From positions 8,745,157-8,809,156 of the forward strand of contig NW_004624778.1 in assembly GCF_000247695.1 (NCBI RefSeq): DNA of 64,000 nucleotides. Direction: 5' to 3'. Origin of the DNA: Heterocephalus glaber. Lineage: Eukaryota; Chordata; Mammalia; Rodentia; Bathyergidae. The translations under genes and the position numbers were made by a program. Below, piece after piece: positions 12,445 through 25,149 of this stretch. The notes under the pieces were generated by a model. The model was not told the origin of the DNA and did no database searches. It worked only from the letters and a program-made list of their open reading frames with translations. The first letter of the stretch is position 1. Every line of letters starts with the position of its first letter.

Positions 12445-12640
12445 GAAGGCTCCATAAAAGAAGCCAGGACAGAGAGACTTGTGTTCAAATCCCTGGTAGC
12501 ATTGAGTTACTATGAGACCTGAAATGTTTCTTAACACTTCAGCCTAATTTTTCTCATATATAAAATATGGTTGGTATTACCCATTTTGTGAGGTTGTGAG
12601 AGGTTAGGTTAAAAGTGATACATGTAATCATTTGCTCTTC
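12445..12640 (+). mobile_element. MIR SINE, plus strand
   Basis: CTTGTGTTCAAATCCCTGG, GTTACTATGAGACCTG, CTTAACACTTCAGCC and GTGAGGTTGTGAGAGG follow the MIR order; diverged. Confidence 0.65.
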
Positions 12641-15059
12641 GACCCAAACATGGATAGTTAGTTGATTTTGAAATAATTTCAAGGATTTCATTAGAAATCA
12701 GCTTCTCCTACAAGAAAGCTCTAAGTCAGTGTTACCATGAGGCACCCACACTACATGGTGGAAACACCCAAACAAACCAGGACCGAACTATGTTTTCCAG
12801 ACCTGTCAGATGTCCAAAAACTATTGCATGTTATTTGACTTATCAGAAAGAAATGGTATCTCTATTATCTTCTCAAAGATAGAAATGCTTTCTACACTAG
12901 CCTCTCTGATCTTCTCTTTGGGTGATCAGGGGATTTTCCTACTGTTTACAAGGGCTGATAAAAAAATATAGTATGTGTTTAAATTTTTAAAAAATTATTA
13001 CAAAAAGACAGAGCCATCCATCCTCTTCACAAAACTAGCCTTTGCGTTGAACACACTTGTCCCATCATTCTAGCTACTTTCTGAAGGAGTTCCGGAACTC
13101 CTCTTTTGTGAAGGTCTCTACAAAGTATGATTTTAAAAATATGGTGATGCTGCAGCAGAGTGCCATTCAACAGAAAAGAAGGCTCATAAAAGCATTATGT
13201 TGTGTCCTCATCTATCTTAATCACTAGACCTGGCACTGTGAGAATTCTGGCTCTTTCCTAAAGTCAAAATGACCATGAAAGGTAAACATTTTCAATCAAT
13301 TCAGGATATAGAGGCAGCTGTGACAGCTCCGCTAAAGACATTCACAAAAGAGCACTTCTAGAACTGCTTCAGAGAGTGACAAGAATGATGGGATAAGCGT
13401 CTTTGAAGTGAGGGAGAGTATTTTGAGAGGGATTAATGACAATGTGTCTTGTACTGTAATAAATGTGTTTCAACATTCATCCTATTTTTGGTCCTACCAT
13501 AAGACAGAGGAAATTCTTCTCTTTATCCAAGATACAGAATCGGAATTAGAGATCATGCCATCTCCTGAGTCTCTGTCACTTCACCTTGCACCTTTTTTTT
13601 TTTTTTTTTTTTTTTTGGCCAAAAACTACATAGTAAACCTGTGAAGTCACTTCTGCCCTGTGTGTTTGTAAATAAATCCCTGGGCCAGTGTGCAAAATAG
13701 TCCAGACATGAGTGCAGTGGTTGAGCCTCTTGTCCATCCGTGTAAAAATGTGGGGTGCTTCTATGTTGCACTCATCTCAGTATTCAATATTTCTGTTTTT
13801 TCAGCTAGCAGAAATTCAGTTTGTGTGTCTTGTCTTCAGTTACTGTGATAATCACTGTCCTTTCTCAATTATTTTACTAATTCTTTCTCATCTTTATGTT
13901 GTTCAGCAATGGCATTTTTATCAAGGTCTACCAAAGTCCCTTTTTCATTATACATGCTCCATACATGTCCGTTGAGTGAAGAAATGGACAGATGAATAAG
14001 TACACAAAATACATATTCTTAGTACATATCAATGCAGTAGCATATAACTTGTTGGACTGACTTGAGTTTGCAAATTCAACAAACCATGAAAATTGAGTTT
14101 TGTAAAACAATTTAATTTGCTATCTGTATGCCAAATAATAACTATCTTCACTGTTTTTAACTCCTTATTAGGACACCATGGTTTAAAGCTAAAATATACC
14201 TGGCTCTTTAGGAACTGATGTTAATCTTATGCCTCTCCTTCCCAATTTCTGTTCACCTCTCTAAACTACTTGCTTGATTTCTTTCTGTGTATCTATTCCC
14301 TTAGATGAATAAAACATCCACTCCCAATGATTAATATTCAATTGTTTCCTTCTTTCTCCCAAAACCTCTTACTTTCTTCCTATGTTCAAAGCTTCTTTAA
14401 TAATGTGAGATTGAGCCTCAATAGGAGATTTTTGTGTTGGGTATGAAGTCCCTCAAAAACGATGTCTAATCCATAGGAAGTAAAACTGAAAATCTCTGTG
14501 CAACTATATAAAAATCCATATATGCAGAACATAAATATTAGAGAAGGACTTTTTCTTCTTGAAAACATGTTAGAACTTTAAAAAAAAATCCCCCACCTCC
14601 AGTTTTCTCTAAATACTGAGCTGCCTTTATGACAGAGTAAGATTTACTTTATAAAAATATGATTTAAATATGGTTTAAATATGCCTTCTAGGCAAGAACC
14701 ATAACACTCATCACTGTTTCTGCGATAGTGCTTACAAAAGAAATTCAGTTGCAGCTTTTGCCCAGTGAAGGTTGAGGAAGGGAAAAGGAGATGAGTGGAG
14801 GAAGGAATTGTAGAATATAACACAGTGCTTAACTATTCTACATCAAAAGTTCAGTTTCTACTCTTAATTTACAAATGTTATATCATGAGTTGACTCCTTT
14901 CTCAAAACCCATGGGAAGCAGCCTTTCCCCATTATAATCCAAATTGAGCACATGGAGCACAAGTCACCTCCTCTCCATGGCCGGGTGTTTGTGTGTCTAC
15001 ATGCAAATGCTTCCTGACTCATTACCCACAGGTGAAACTCATGCTCTTAGCACCATTCC
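12641..15059. other. Unassigned intron sequence
   Basis: Holds an 18-bp perfect palindrome AGGAGTTCCGGAACTCCT (13085-13102) and the T24 run. Otherwise nothing recognised. Confidence 0.6.
13593..13616. repeat. T24 homopolymer
   Basis: Twenty-four T in a row. No SINE head is recognisable on either side, so it is a stand-alone tract or the tail of an eroded insertion. Confidence 0.85.
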
Positions 15060-15425
15060 CAATTTGACCCAGGCTGCACTCCTGTTTCATTCACTCACCC
15101 TGGAAACCTAAACTCTGGCCACTAAGAATTCTTGCCTTTCCTCCAACATCCTATCCTATTTTTTTTACTTTGTTGCTTTTGCACATGCTGTTTTCCTCCC
15201 AGAATTTCTTCCATCCCCTTTCATCCAATGCTTCCAAATTGTTTGAGACCCAAGTAATATGTCACTTCCTCAGTAGTGTCCTTCCTTCCTTTACAAGGAA
15301 GTCATTCTCCTAGGTAGTCATGTCTCTAGTTCCTGATCCTTTGGTACTTATGACTAAGCATTATCATATCTGTGTTTGCCTCAGGCAATTTGAGGATAGA
15401 AATTTATCTTTGTATCCTCATATTT
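15060..15425 (+). mobile_element. L2 LINE fragment, plus strand
   Basis: TTTGCACATGCTGTTTTCCTC, TATGTCACTTCCTCAGTAG, GTCCTTCCTTCC and ATTATCATATCTGTG resemble the L2 3' region. It is followed directly by a MIR. Confidence 0.6.
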
Positions 15426-15427
15426 AA

Positions 15428-15575
15428 ACCTAAGGGAAAGATACTATTATTAGTTGCATTATTCATGAGAAGAACAAAAGCACAGAAGTTAAATAACTTG
15501 CTCAGGTCCACAGTTAGTGGCTTGTAGAGCTGTGATTTGAACAGTAAGAACATGGGTTCTTTTAATCAATTTGGA
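15428..15575 (-). mobile_element. MIR SINE, minus strand
   Basis: AAGCACAGAAGTTAAATAAC, TTGCTCAGGTCCACAGTTAG and GAGCTGTGATTTGAACAG follow antisense MIR. Confidence 0.72.
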
Positions 15576-16204
15576 ATATCCTCTTCCATAAAAATTATCA
15601 TGCTGGCTATACTATAATCTATGTTAACAGAAATTCTGATTCTTAATCAACCAGGTCAATTATTTTTGTTTTACTTTGAATTATACAGCAAATAATTAAC
15701 TATTATGCTAGAATATGTTAAAATCACCCCACTAAATCTCTCGCTTAGCCCCAAGTGCAGTGAAAGGTAATGTGGGTGGTGGTACTTTCAGCTCAGGGGA
15801 GATTGTTATTTTAATTTAAATTTCTTGTTTTGTATCTTGTTTCTTCAACTACCCAGTTGACTACTCAATAACTAGATGGCTTCTTATACTTTAGAGTCTC
15901 CCTAAGGACCTGCAGTCGCTGTGTTCACAGTCGGCATTGAAACTTTTGCTGAATAAATCTAAACATGAACAAAACTGCTTCCTTATTATTAACCCCCAAC
16001 AATTGACTGAGAATGTAACAACAGGTTGAATATTTAGGAGTGGACAAAACTTTGCTTCCTGGGATGTCAGCTTTCAAATATTTGAAAGTTATTTGGAGTG
16101 GCAGAGACAAAGCCATTGCTTGACCAGCAACCAAATGGTGAGCCTTTGGATCACGCATTTGGTAGCCTCTATCCTAATTATCTTCTAAATATCGAAAGTT
16201 CCCA

Positions 16205-16475
16205 GGGCTTATTCCTGGATGGCTGTTCTGAGCATATTCTGTGCTCCAGCTACTGGGCTAAGCATTTTACCAGCACCATCTCATTTAATCCCCACGGTAG
16301 CCTCCTGAGGTAAGTGCTTTACTCAACTATTTTTTTTTAGGAAATAAAGAAACTGAAGCTTTGTGGGGTTAATCACTTGAACAAGGTCAAATACCTAGTT
16401 AAGTGACATAGCCGAGATTTAAACCAAGGACCGTCTGGTTGCAGGGTCACAGCCTTATCCACCAGCTTACAACTC
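16205..16475 (-). mobile_element. MIR SINE, minus strand
   Basis: TGGGCTAAGCATTTTACCAG, CATTTAATCCCCACGGTAGC, GAAATAAAGAAACTGAAGC, ACAAGGTCAAATACCTAG and GCAGGGTCACAGCC give a near full-length antisense MIR. Confidence 0.82.
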
Positions 16476-18744
16476 CTTTCAAGTAGTTTATTTCCCAATT
16501 ACTGCCTAAACACATTTGGGTTCTGCTTCTGACATGGAATGTTTCTGTCTTCACATCTTTGCTTTACATTCTTCCATTCAGTTCCTCTGTCTTTTAAAAA
16601 ATAATGACCAAAATATTTCACAGAATTTTTTAGTGTGAACTAGCAGCTCCTATCACCTCCCTAGACTCATGACCTTGAATAGTTTGAATAGTTTCTTCTG
16701 AAATGCTTATTCCTTTTTTAAAATACCCTGTCTCCAGTCTTTATTTCTCCCATTTCTTGGACTTCCAAATGAAATTGAGACTACATAGTTCCTTAATCCT
16801 ATGCCATCTCACAGTGAGTCCCTGTGTACCTGCATTGAACCCCCTGTGAGTCTTTGAACCAACTAAAATCTCTCTGGTAGTTCCAGACCTTCCCATGATA
16901 AATTACTCTCTAATCTCAAGCCTCAGCAAAGCTTCTTTGTCCTGGTTGTCCACTTCTTTAAATGTTGTCCCACCCTTCTCTGAATGACTCAGAGACCTCC
17001 TTAGATGTCTTAACTATTAAAGTATTTCCTTTTTATATTAAAGCATATTATTAGTTTAGGTACAATGCGATAGTATCTTATCCATTACCTCTGTGCACCA
17101 TATAGTGGTTAAAACCAATATACCCAAGACAAATTTATTTTATGCACTTTGGAGCCAGGCAACAGTGAAATTATCTTAGAGGATAGTTTTAAAAAATACA
17201 TTGAATTCATTTCTTGAATAAAGGCTTACAGAGTCAACCAAGTAGAAAAAAAATGTTGAGATGCATTTAACCTCATTAGTTTCAGTAAGACTGACTCCCT
17301 CCCATCCATCAGAGTTGAGCTACATTAGTGAAACTCAACTATTTCCAAATCTCATTTACATAATGGACGAGAAGTGAAATGAGCCCAATGCGAGGGGAGC
17401 CACCCGGAGGCACTAAAGTTTATCACAATATGTAAGAGTTCCTTTAGATTATTGCATTAAATTTCCACTAACAAGATAACAAATTAATTGTCTGCATTAC
17501 TGTGCTAGCCCAAAGTCTATAGAGTATGGAGTTTCAGCCAATGAAGGTAGCTGGGGACCTAAGGACTGTGGGAAAGGAGGGATGATCAAGAAAGGTGATG
17601 AATGCTACCTAAGCTTTCTCCTGCCCCTTTAAGAAATCCCAGGCACTTCTGTAATCTGATGGTGGACTTTGGCTTTATTAGTGAGGTAAGCGAGGATGAG
17701 TAAATCAACTGTATCAGACAAGCCTCAGGACATCTAGAAATTGATCATTCCGCCGAAATAAGCACTCTGTGTTTATTAGCTGGGAGTTCATCACTATCGC
17801 TTCTCCTCATCCAATTCCTAAGAGATTTCAAAGCCATCATCATGGTATTAGCTCCTCTGACTGAACTACTAGAGATAAAGATTAGATGATCTATCTAATG
17901 ATGGGTCTGAGTTTCTGTGTTTTTTTTGTCTTTTGTTCCAAAGAAGAGAGCTTTCTTAGTACACACTCTGTGTCTATATGTGCATGTCTGCACACAGTCA
18001 CAATGTGTTTGTGTTCTATAGGATGAGTTCAATAAAGTATGAAATAAAGTATGTGATTTGAAGAAAAACTCTGCATTAAAGCTCTTAAAACAGAAAAACT
18101 TTCATAAGTAAAGGGTTGACATCTTAATAAGGGGGATGTATGTTAAATTGATTTTTCTAGCCAGATACAGTGGGTGATATTGCACTGAGAAGAGTAATTA
18201 GATTCTATAGTCATATTTATAATCCTAGCCTCGATACATAGCCAGACTTCTGCAGATATATTCATAAGAGTGAATAGATATTAGACTGATTTTTTATAAA
18301 CCAGTAAATGTGCATTTGTCTATTTAGACATATATTTATACACACATGTACTGAGCTCCTGATATCAAGCTCTTTTCTCAATATGGCTTCTAAATAAGCA
18401 GTAATCAAAATGCAAATAAGGTGACCCAGTTAGCATGGAGATCTGTATTACCATGCAGATGTGCTCTGTTACTAGGTACTCCAGAGGTAAAAAGGAAAAC
18501 ACTACAAAAGATGCTTAGATTAAATGACATTGATTACTAAGCCCTTCACATTAGGGAAAATCTAGGGGAGAATCTTCCAGAAACAGTGGTCCTATTGCTT
18601 ATTTCATATCTGCTCTCCTGGTGTGGTCTGTTCTTAAGCTTCCCTGTAGAATAATAAGCATGCACCAGGAAAGAAAGAAAACTGATTCTGTGAAGTCAGA
18701 AAATATAACCCTTACAGTCCAGAGCCCTTGCTGGACAAAAATGA
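16476..18744. other. Intron with possible L2 relic and a candidate conserved block
   Basis: 16720-17040 is pyrimidine-rich and vaguely L2-like, not secure. 17255-17520 has no repeat character and is discussed as a candidate enhancer. The remainder shows nothing. Confidence 0.5.
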
Positions 18745-18930
18745 TCCAAGGATGTGGCTGGGGTCAGAGTCATGGCTTTGCCACTCTCTGTGTGTGACAC
18801 CAGACAAAGCCAGTCATATTTCCTCTCTGGGCTTCAGGTGCAGGAAAGACTGTACTAGTTTCCATCCAAATCTAAACTGCCTTGAGTTACTTGCTGAATC
18901 TCCTGTGTTCAGCAATTGCTTGTGATATGC
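18745..18930 (+). mobile_element. MIR SINE fragment, plus strand
   Basis: GTCAGAGTCATGGCTTTGCC, CTCTGTGTGTGACACCAGAC and CCTCTCTGGGCTTCAGG follow MIR; the 3' part is lost. Confidence 0.6.
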
Positions 18931-19185
18931 TTAATGTACCCTACAGTACCAAGTTCTTAACCTACCTGATCACCAAGGATGTAAGGAGCATGGTAGGTGC
19001 ATTGTACTAGTAAATTGGTTCTAATTACATATATTCACTGGCTCCTTTCTTATTATTGCCTTTTTCAAATCTCCTTGTTATATTTTCCGGAGAACAGGCA
19101 CCCCCCATTCTCTTATTTTTTTCCAAACACAGGTGCAATCACAGCAGCATTATGTTTGGATCTCTCTGCCTTTGGTCCTTCTATG

Positions 19186-19260
19186 ATCTCTCTCTCTCTC
19201 TCTCTCTCTATTTCTGTCTGTGTGTGTATGTGTGTTTATGTATATGTGCACATTGTATTG
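19186..19260. repeat. (CT)n followed by (TG)n microsatellite
   Basis: A run of TCTCTCTC (about 20 nt) then TGTGTGTATGTGTGTTTATGT. Short open frames across it read as low-complexity Ser-Leu and Val-Cys and are not genes. Confidence 0.9.
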
Positions 19261-19345
19261 TGTATAGGAATTAACTTAAATAAGCAAGAACTCTCATTTG
19301 AGCTTAAAAGTATCTGTGAACCTTAAGCTGGGTACAAAATTTGTT

Positions 19346-19444
19346 TACATATATATACATGTATATACATATATACATATGTATATATACACATAATTAC
19401 ATATAATTATATATATAATTTGTTTGTTTATATATATATATGTT
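19346..19444. repeat. AT-rich TATACA/TATATA low-complexity tract
   Basis: Alternating ATATATACATGTATATACAT-type sequence, self-complementary in part. Polymorphic microsatellite-like DNA. Confidence 0.9.
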
Positions 19445-20059
19445 TTTCTAAGAATATCTGATGCCTGCAATAGAAAAAAATTATAACCCATTCTAACTTG
19501 CAATGTTTCCTCTTTGTAATTTTAGTATTTGATGTATCTCCTTCTAGATGTTGTCACTGGGCATTTGTAGAAATCACTTTTCTACTGACATGAACTTACC
19601 ACTGTGGGATCAGGAGAGACTAACTTCCATATCATTGGAATTTACTGTATAGAGTAAAGTACTTTTATGTAAATCTCTATGAGGTGAGCAAATGTTATCA
19701 TCTCAGACCATTTCTGCACTTCTTACTGATCAGATTGTTTAGTGGTTTTTCTGATTCTTGAAAGTTTAGAATTGGAAGGTAGAGCTAAAAGTAGATTCTT
19801 AAAAGAGGAAAATGAAGCAGAATGAGATTCCAAGTTTTTAACTTCATATTAAAAATTATTTCTCTCTGATGCAATATTTTAATGATAACCATTTATTGAA
19901 TAATTTCTTTATGTTAAGCTTATGCCAGGAAGAAATAAGTAAAAAATATAGTGTGTGCTTCTCAAGGAATTTAAATCTTGTAGAAAATACATGTAACTTG
20001 AATGTACAAAGTAAGTGTAAAATGAGACAATTAGTACTTAAGATAATATAGTGCTTTAA

Positions 20060-20785
20060 AAAATAATGATGATCACTGCAATTGAATGCTTATTTTGCCT
20101 TGGCACTGTAATAAATATTTTTATAGATGTATTAGATTTTCTTGCTGCTGTAACACATTTTCATATTCATGAACTTAGTGGCTAAAATAACAAAATGTGT
20201 CATGCAACTGGCAGACAGAAGTCCAAAATGGATCTCACTGAACTGAAATAAGATGTCAACTGAGCTAGGTTACTTTCTGAAAATAATAAGGGAGACTCCA
20301 GTTCCTTGTTTTTCACTTCTGGAGGGCATCTACATTCCATCACTTATGCCTTCCTCCTGCATCTTTAAAACCAGCGTTGTGGCATCTCCCTGGCCTAGTT
20401 TCCATCATCACCTCGCTTTCTTTGTGACTCTTCTGCTGTGCCTTCTTCTTCCACTTCATTGGGCCCTGGTGACTACACCGAGGCCATCTGGATAATTAAG
20501 TATATTCTCCCTTCGTTGAAGTGGGCTGATTAGCAACATTAACTCTATTTTCAACCTTAACTTCCCTCTTTAATATTTCACATGTTCTAAGAATTAAAAT
20601 GTGAACAACTTTTAGACGGAGGGGAATTATTTTCTGTCTACCACACTGTAAAACTCCTTTAACCCTCACAACAACCTCATGTAACAGATGCAGAAACCAG
20701 GGTATGGAGAGGTGACACAGCTCACCCCAAATCACACAGCTAGGAAAACAGATAGTCTTTAGGCCAAACCTTGCAGAAAGCTGCC
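20060..20785 (-). mobile_element. MIR SINE split by an LTR, minus strand
   Basis: The left half (TGAATGCTTATTTTGCCTTG, GCACTGTAATAAATA) and right half (TTTAACCCTCACAACAACC, AGATGCAGAAACCAGG, CAAATCACACAGCTAGG) are adjacent parts of one antisense MIR, parted by the MaLR LTR at 20128-20645. This gives a relative age: MIR first, LTR later. Confidence 0.7.
20128..20645 (-). mobile_element. MLT1-like MaLR LTR, minus strand, nested in MIR
   Basis: TGTATTAGATTTTCTTGCTG, CTGTAACACATTTTCATATT, AACTTAGTGGCTAAAATAAC and AGAAGTCCAAAATGG follow the antisense 3' end of MLT1-type LTRs. The outer bases are TG and CA. Five-base flanks ATAGA / CTGTA do not match. It splits a MIR whose two halves are at 20060-20127 and 20646-20785. 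Confidence 0.65.
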
Positions 20786-21284
20786 TTAACTATCATACTT
20801 CTACACATTTTTATTCACAAAACTTCTTTCTCAGTATAGTACAGAGTAGAATAAAGATATCATATGAATAGGAGAGGTTGCCTTTTGATGCTTGAAATAG
20901 CACTCTAGTCATTGCCCTTATAAAAAGTAATAGCTACCTTTATGCCATGCAGAAATAACAGAATGTGATTTTTAGCAAGTAAGAACTGTTTTGACAAATG
21001 CCATATCCCTGGTGTGGTGGACATTCTATAAACAGTTGTTGAATTCATAAATAATATGATGCAACAACAATACAAATGATACTGACTTTGGTGTAGAGCA
21101 ATATTACTTCTAAAATCTTAAAGGCCTCAGTTTCTTCTATAATATGGATTCCCCTTATTGGCCATGAGTGAGGTTCATTTGCACAAAAGAAAAAAGAGCA
21201 ATGATAACCAGTCTATTAGAAAGGGAATCAAGATTTTAGGAGCATTTTTGTCTAGTAAGTAATTTACTGTCAGTGAAGGAAAGA

Positions 21285-21485
21285 ACATTGAATTGAGTCA
21301 AGAGACATGGATTTCAGCATTGCTTCAATCACACTTGTGAGCTTGGACAATCATCTAGTCATCTGTTTCCTCATTTATGAACTGGGAGTTTCATTGTCTA
21401 CTCCTTATCATCCATAAAGATGCTATAAGGAGAAAATAGCATAATGCATGTCAAAACTCTTCACAAAATTAAAAACCATGAGCTG
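21285..21485 (+). mobile_element. MIR SINE, plus strand
   Basis: GAGACATGGATTTCAGCATT, ACTTGTGAGCTTGGACAATC, CTGTTTCCTCATTTATGAAC and GATGCTATAAGGAG follow the MIR consensus. Confidence 0.7.
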
Positions 21486-21784
21486 TTAATATATCTTAAT
21501 CTCAATTCATGCCAGTGCCTCCATTCTGCAGTACCAGAGAGGTGACTGAAGGGATCAACCCTCCCAGTGGCATCAGACCTCTCCCACCATGCTGACCTAG
21601 ACTTTGTTACCAGGAAACACAAGCATTTGCAAATTTTAGAAATAGAAAACTAATTTAAATTATTCAACAAGCCTCTATTAATCATACACTGTCTGCTAGA
21701 CGTACTGTTCTCTGCGGTGGATGTTGCAAAATAAATTATGTGTGATCCCTTGGTGATGATTCCATTAGCTCCTGTATTTTGAGG

Positions 21785-21960
21785 AAACTGTGGAATGAGG
21801 GCCTGCTAAGAAACCAGAGGACCTAGATCTTGCCACACCTCTTGCTAGCTGTGTGATTTGAATAAATCACATGACCTTTCTGATCCTCCATTTTCTCATC
21901 TGGAAAAGGGGAGTAAATAGTAGCCACCACATGAATTGTTTTTGTTTTTTCTCCCTATGA
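21785..21960 (+). mobile_element. MIR SINE, plus strand
   Basis: ACCTAGATCTTGCCACACC, TGCTAGCTGTGTGATTTG, CATTTTCTCATCTGGAAAAG and GGGGAGTAAATAGTAGC follow MIR. An ID element lies just downstream. Confidence 0.78.
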
Positions 21961-21990
21961 AATAATGAGAAGGTAGATAACTAGCTTTAT

Positions 21991-22082
21991 GTTTTGGGGG
22001 TTTTTTTGGTACTGGGGATTGAACTTGGGTCCTTGCACTTGCGAGGCAGGCAGCAGAACCATTGAGCTAAATCCCCAGCCCC
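21991..22082 (-). mobile_element. ID-type SINE, minus strand
   Basis: Antisense ID element with a T-rich tail and GGTACTGGGGATTGAACTTG at its left and AGCTAAATCCCCAGCCCC at its right. A perfect 15-bp duplication GATAACTAGCTTTAT lies at 21976-21990 and 22083-22097. Confidence 0.92.
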
Positions 22083-22097
22083 GATAACTAGCTTTAT

Positions 22098-24489
22098 AAA
22101 CCTAAAGCAACATACAAATTACTCTAAACGGAGGCTGGTTTTTATTATCCAAGGTCACAGAGCTCATTAAAGGGATCCTGGGAATGTTAGCCACCATAGA
22201 CTCTGCTTTTCTGTCATGACCCTTGTGACCTTAAGCAACCTGGGGAAGAGGTAATTGAGCAGCAACTACTACTTTGAAAGAAATAGAATCAAAATATTGA
22301 AGCTATTGACTCACCCTTAAGGCAGTAAACAGTGCATTGGTCTCTGACCTTTGCGCATCCTAGGGCAGTCAATAACCTGGCCAGTAGATGCAGTGCATGC
22401 CACTGATTTTGATTTGGGAGTAGTTTAACCTTGAACTGAGCTTCAAGTAACCAAGGCAACAGGAAGTCAGCTTCTGCATCGCACAAGTAAGAATCCATAA
22501 ATCAAGTCCCTAATGCAAACACGGTGTGCAGGTAGAGGTTTGAGGGGATAAATGGTCTATGAGAAATTACCTTTGAAAATGAGTGACTGTCCCTTGATAG
22601 ATTATAGCACAGTTTCAAAGACTTTTTTTTTCTAATTTATCAATAGAGGTCAACAGGTTATAGCAGAATGTTTTCATATAGGTTTAACTTTTTTCTATTT
22701 CCTCTTGGCTCTGTCTTTTAATTATGAACAGATGCTGGATCCACAAAGTTATTAGCATTGTTATTTCCTCCTTTTAAATATACACTGCAGGGTGTCTTTG
22801 TGTTAAGCATAGGGATACTCAGAAGTCATCAACCATGAGTACTTTGTTTTCTAAATTTAGACAGCAGTCACTTCCCAGATTCAAGTCCCAGATCCTTTTC
22901 TCAGGCACCGGTGTAGGCAGGGTGCTATAACTCGATATTTCAGCCAGTTCAGGGCTTTCTGGGTTTTTTATGATCAACCTCTAGCCTCAAAATCCCCTTG
23001 CCTATGGAGGGAGAGACACCAGGCTCACGCAGGAAGAAACTCTCCAGATATCCCACCACTTTGGCCTCCCATACCAGGGTGCATCTGCTGCCACTTGGAA
23101 TGAAGGGAAACAAAGTCTTCTAGGGACAACCTGCCCAGTTCACCCTCTCAGGGAAAGGTCACCTATTCCAGCCCCTCAAGACTTCTGATCTCAGACAAAC
23201 TCAAGACAACTGATCTCAGTTATTCAGGGCTCTTAAATTAGCCTTTGTTAAAGTTTATCTGGTATTCTTGCCCACATATGCCATTTCTGAGATGATTTCC
23301 ATTAGCTTTTCAAGACCCAAAAGTGACTAAGAAAACGTCAGGGCTGGTTTTCTTTTTTTCTTTTCCTTTAATTTGTTTTCAAAAATGGACAACTAGCAGG
23401 CAGTATTATAACCTAGAAAATCCTAAATTATCAAGGGTTTTGAAAAAGCTAAATAGTGACAATCTGAATGACAGACTGTTTTAAGTGTCATTTTATTACA
23501 TTTAACAAATTCTGTAACATAAACACTTGAGTAGCAAAGTATGCCCAACAGAGTATGATCAGATCAACTTTAATGAGATGTTGCAGACTGAGACTAATTT
23601 AGATTGTGAACATTTGCATGAAAATGGGTACAACTGAAATGACTTGCAATCAGTTTGTTCCCAAGTGAGGGTTAAATATTCTGCTCCTAATCCTGTTCAT
23701 TACCTTCATTCCCCAAGCATAGCATAATTTAAACAAAGAAGTACCTGTGGCCACAGGTACAAAGATGACAAATGAGTGAGTTTTTTCAGGGGAGCAGTTG
23801 TCCACTAAAAAGAACTCTGATGCTGTAGAGTTCCCGAGCTGCTTCCTTTTAGGGGGAACAGTGCTGTGATGATGCAGAGAACCAAAATGGGGCATTGTCC
23901 TCAGACTCCAGCCTTCGCTGATAGACTTCTAGATTTCTCCCAAAATTCATTTTCTCAGTGGGGAAAAAAAAAGTTTAACACATGTTTGTGGTTTTAAGAA
24001 TATTAACAATAAAGGAAGTGAAGGAGTAAATGTGAACACTCCTTCCCACGAATCTCCCTTGAGATCTCCTTCCTCAGAGTAGCAAGTGCTATTCAGATGG
24101 GTCTCCTTACGGATGATTCTCTGTGTACTGTAGCCTATACTATCACAAGGGCACATTTTACCAACAGGACACACTGTACACATCTTCATGTTTCAGTGCT
24201 GGTGCCTGGCAATCTTTCTGTCATAGAACTTGATATTTGCCTGTCTCTACTCTCAAAAATGCTATAAAATATTCCAAAAGAGCACAAATGATACTGTTAT
24301 TCATGGCACCTCAAAGCAGGAGTTTCAGAGACCAGAATGGAGAGCAGGAGGAAGGTAGTAGAAGTGTGACTTTCTTCTTAATGGTTACTGGTGGCTCTTC
24401 CATGTGTGATATTAGAGCCTCTGCATCCTCAGCATGAAACCTGCTTCGATGGACTTGGTCATGCCAGGTGTTAGAGTGTACCCGGGCAG
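22098..24489. other. Unassigned intron sequence
   Basis: No gene or clear repeat identified on either strand. Confidence 0.6.
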
Positions 24490-24700
24490 AACAAGATGAT
24501 CCTAGGTTTAGCATTTGGCTACCTGGAAACTTCAAGCTCTGACATTAAGACTGGTGTGAGTTTACTCAGCTTTTCCTTAAGCTCTCAGAAATGTGTTTTC
24601 CTCATCTGTAAAATAGAGAAAATACTAATATCCACACTACATGCTTCACAGGGTTGCTACAAGGCCCAAGTAGAACTGATCTCACTGTGGCTGTGCGATA
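24490..24700 (+). mobile_element. MIR SINE, plus strand
   Basis: TGTTTTCCTCATCTGTAAAA, TAGAGAAAATACTAATATCC and TTCACAGGGTTGCTACAAGG follow the MIR 3' half; the upstream half is weaker. Confidence 0.65.
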
Positions 24701-25009
24701 ATGGTACTCTGGGAAGGAACTGTATCATTTCAGGTTGATTGGGATGGAAAAAAAAAGTTGTTAAGAACTACTGTGATAAAACCCAATTTGTTGTTGTTGC
24801 TGTCAGTGGTGGCATGCGGCATACAGATGAAGAAATGGAATAGGTAACCATTTGACGTGGATCAGATACCCTCTGGATCTAGACCTGTGCTTGAGTGAGA
24901 TGGATGGTCACTTTTTTGCAACTGGAGATGTTGAAGGTGCCCATGAATCCTTAGTCATGTCAAAAAAGAAAACTAAACCTTTGCTTACTGGTGAAAATTG
25001 GTTCTGAGG

Positions 25010-25099
25010 GGCCGGGGATTTAGGTCAGTGGTTTCACCACCTGCTGCACAAGAGCAAGGACCTGAGTTCAATCCCCAGTACCAAAAAAAAAAAAAAAAA
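25010..25099 (+). mobile_element. ID-type SINE, plus strand
   Basis: GGCCGGGGATTTAGGTCAGTGG, a tRNA-derived body, box B-like GAGTTCAATCCCC, and a pure run of about 17 A. The 17-bp perfect duplication GAAAATTGGTTCTGAGG (24993-25009 and 25100-25116) and clean tail suggest recent insertion. Confidence 0.93.
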
Positions 25100-25149
25100 G
25101 AAAATTGGTTCTGAGGAAGCAATGGATTATAATAATAATTATGTTATTA

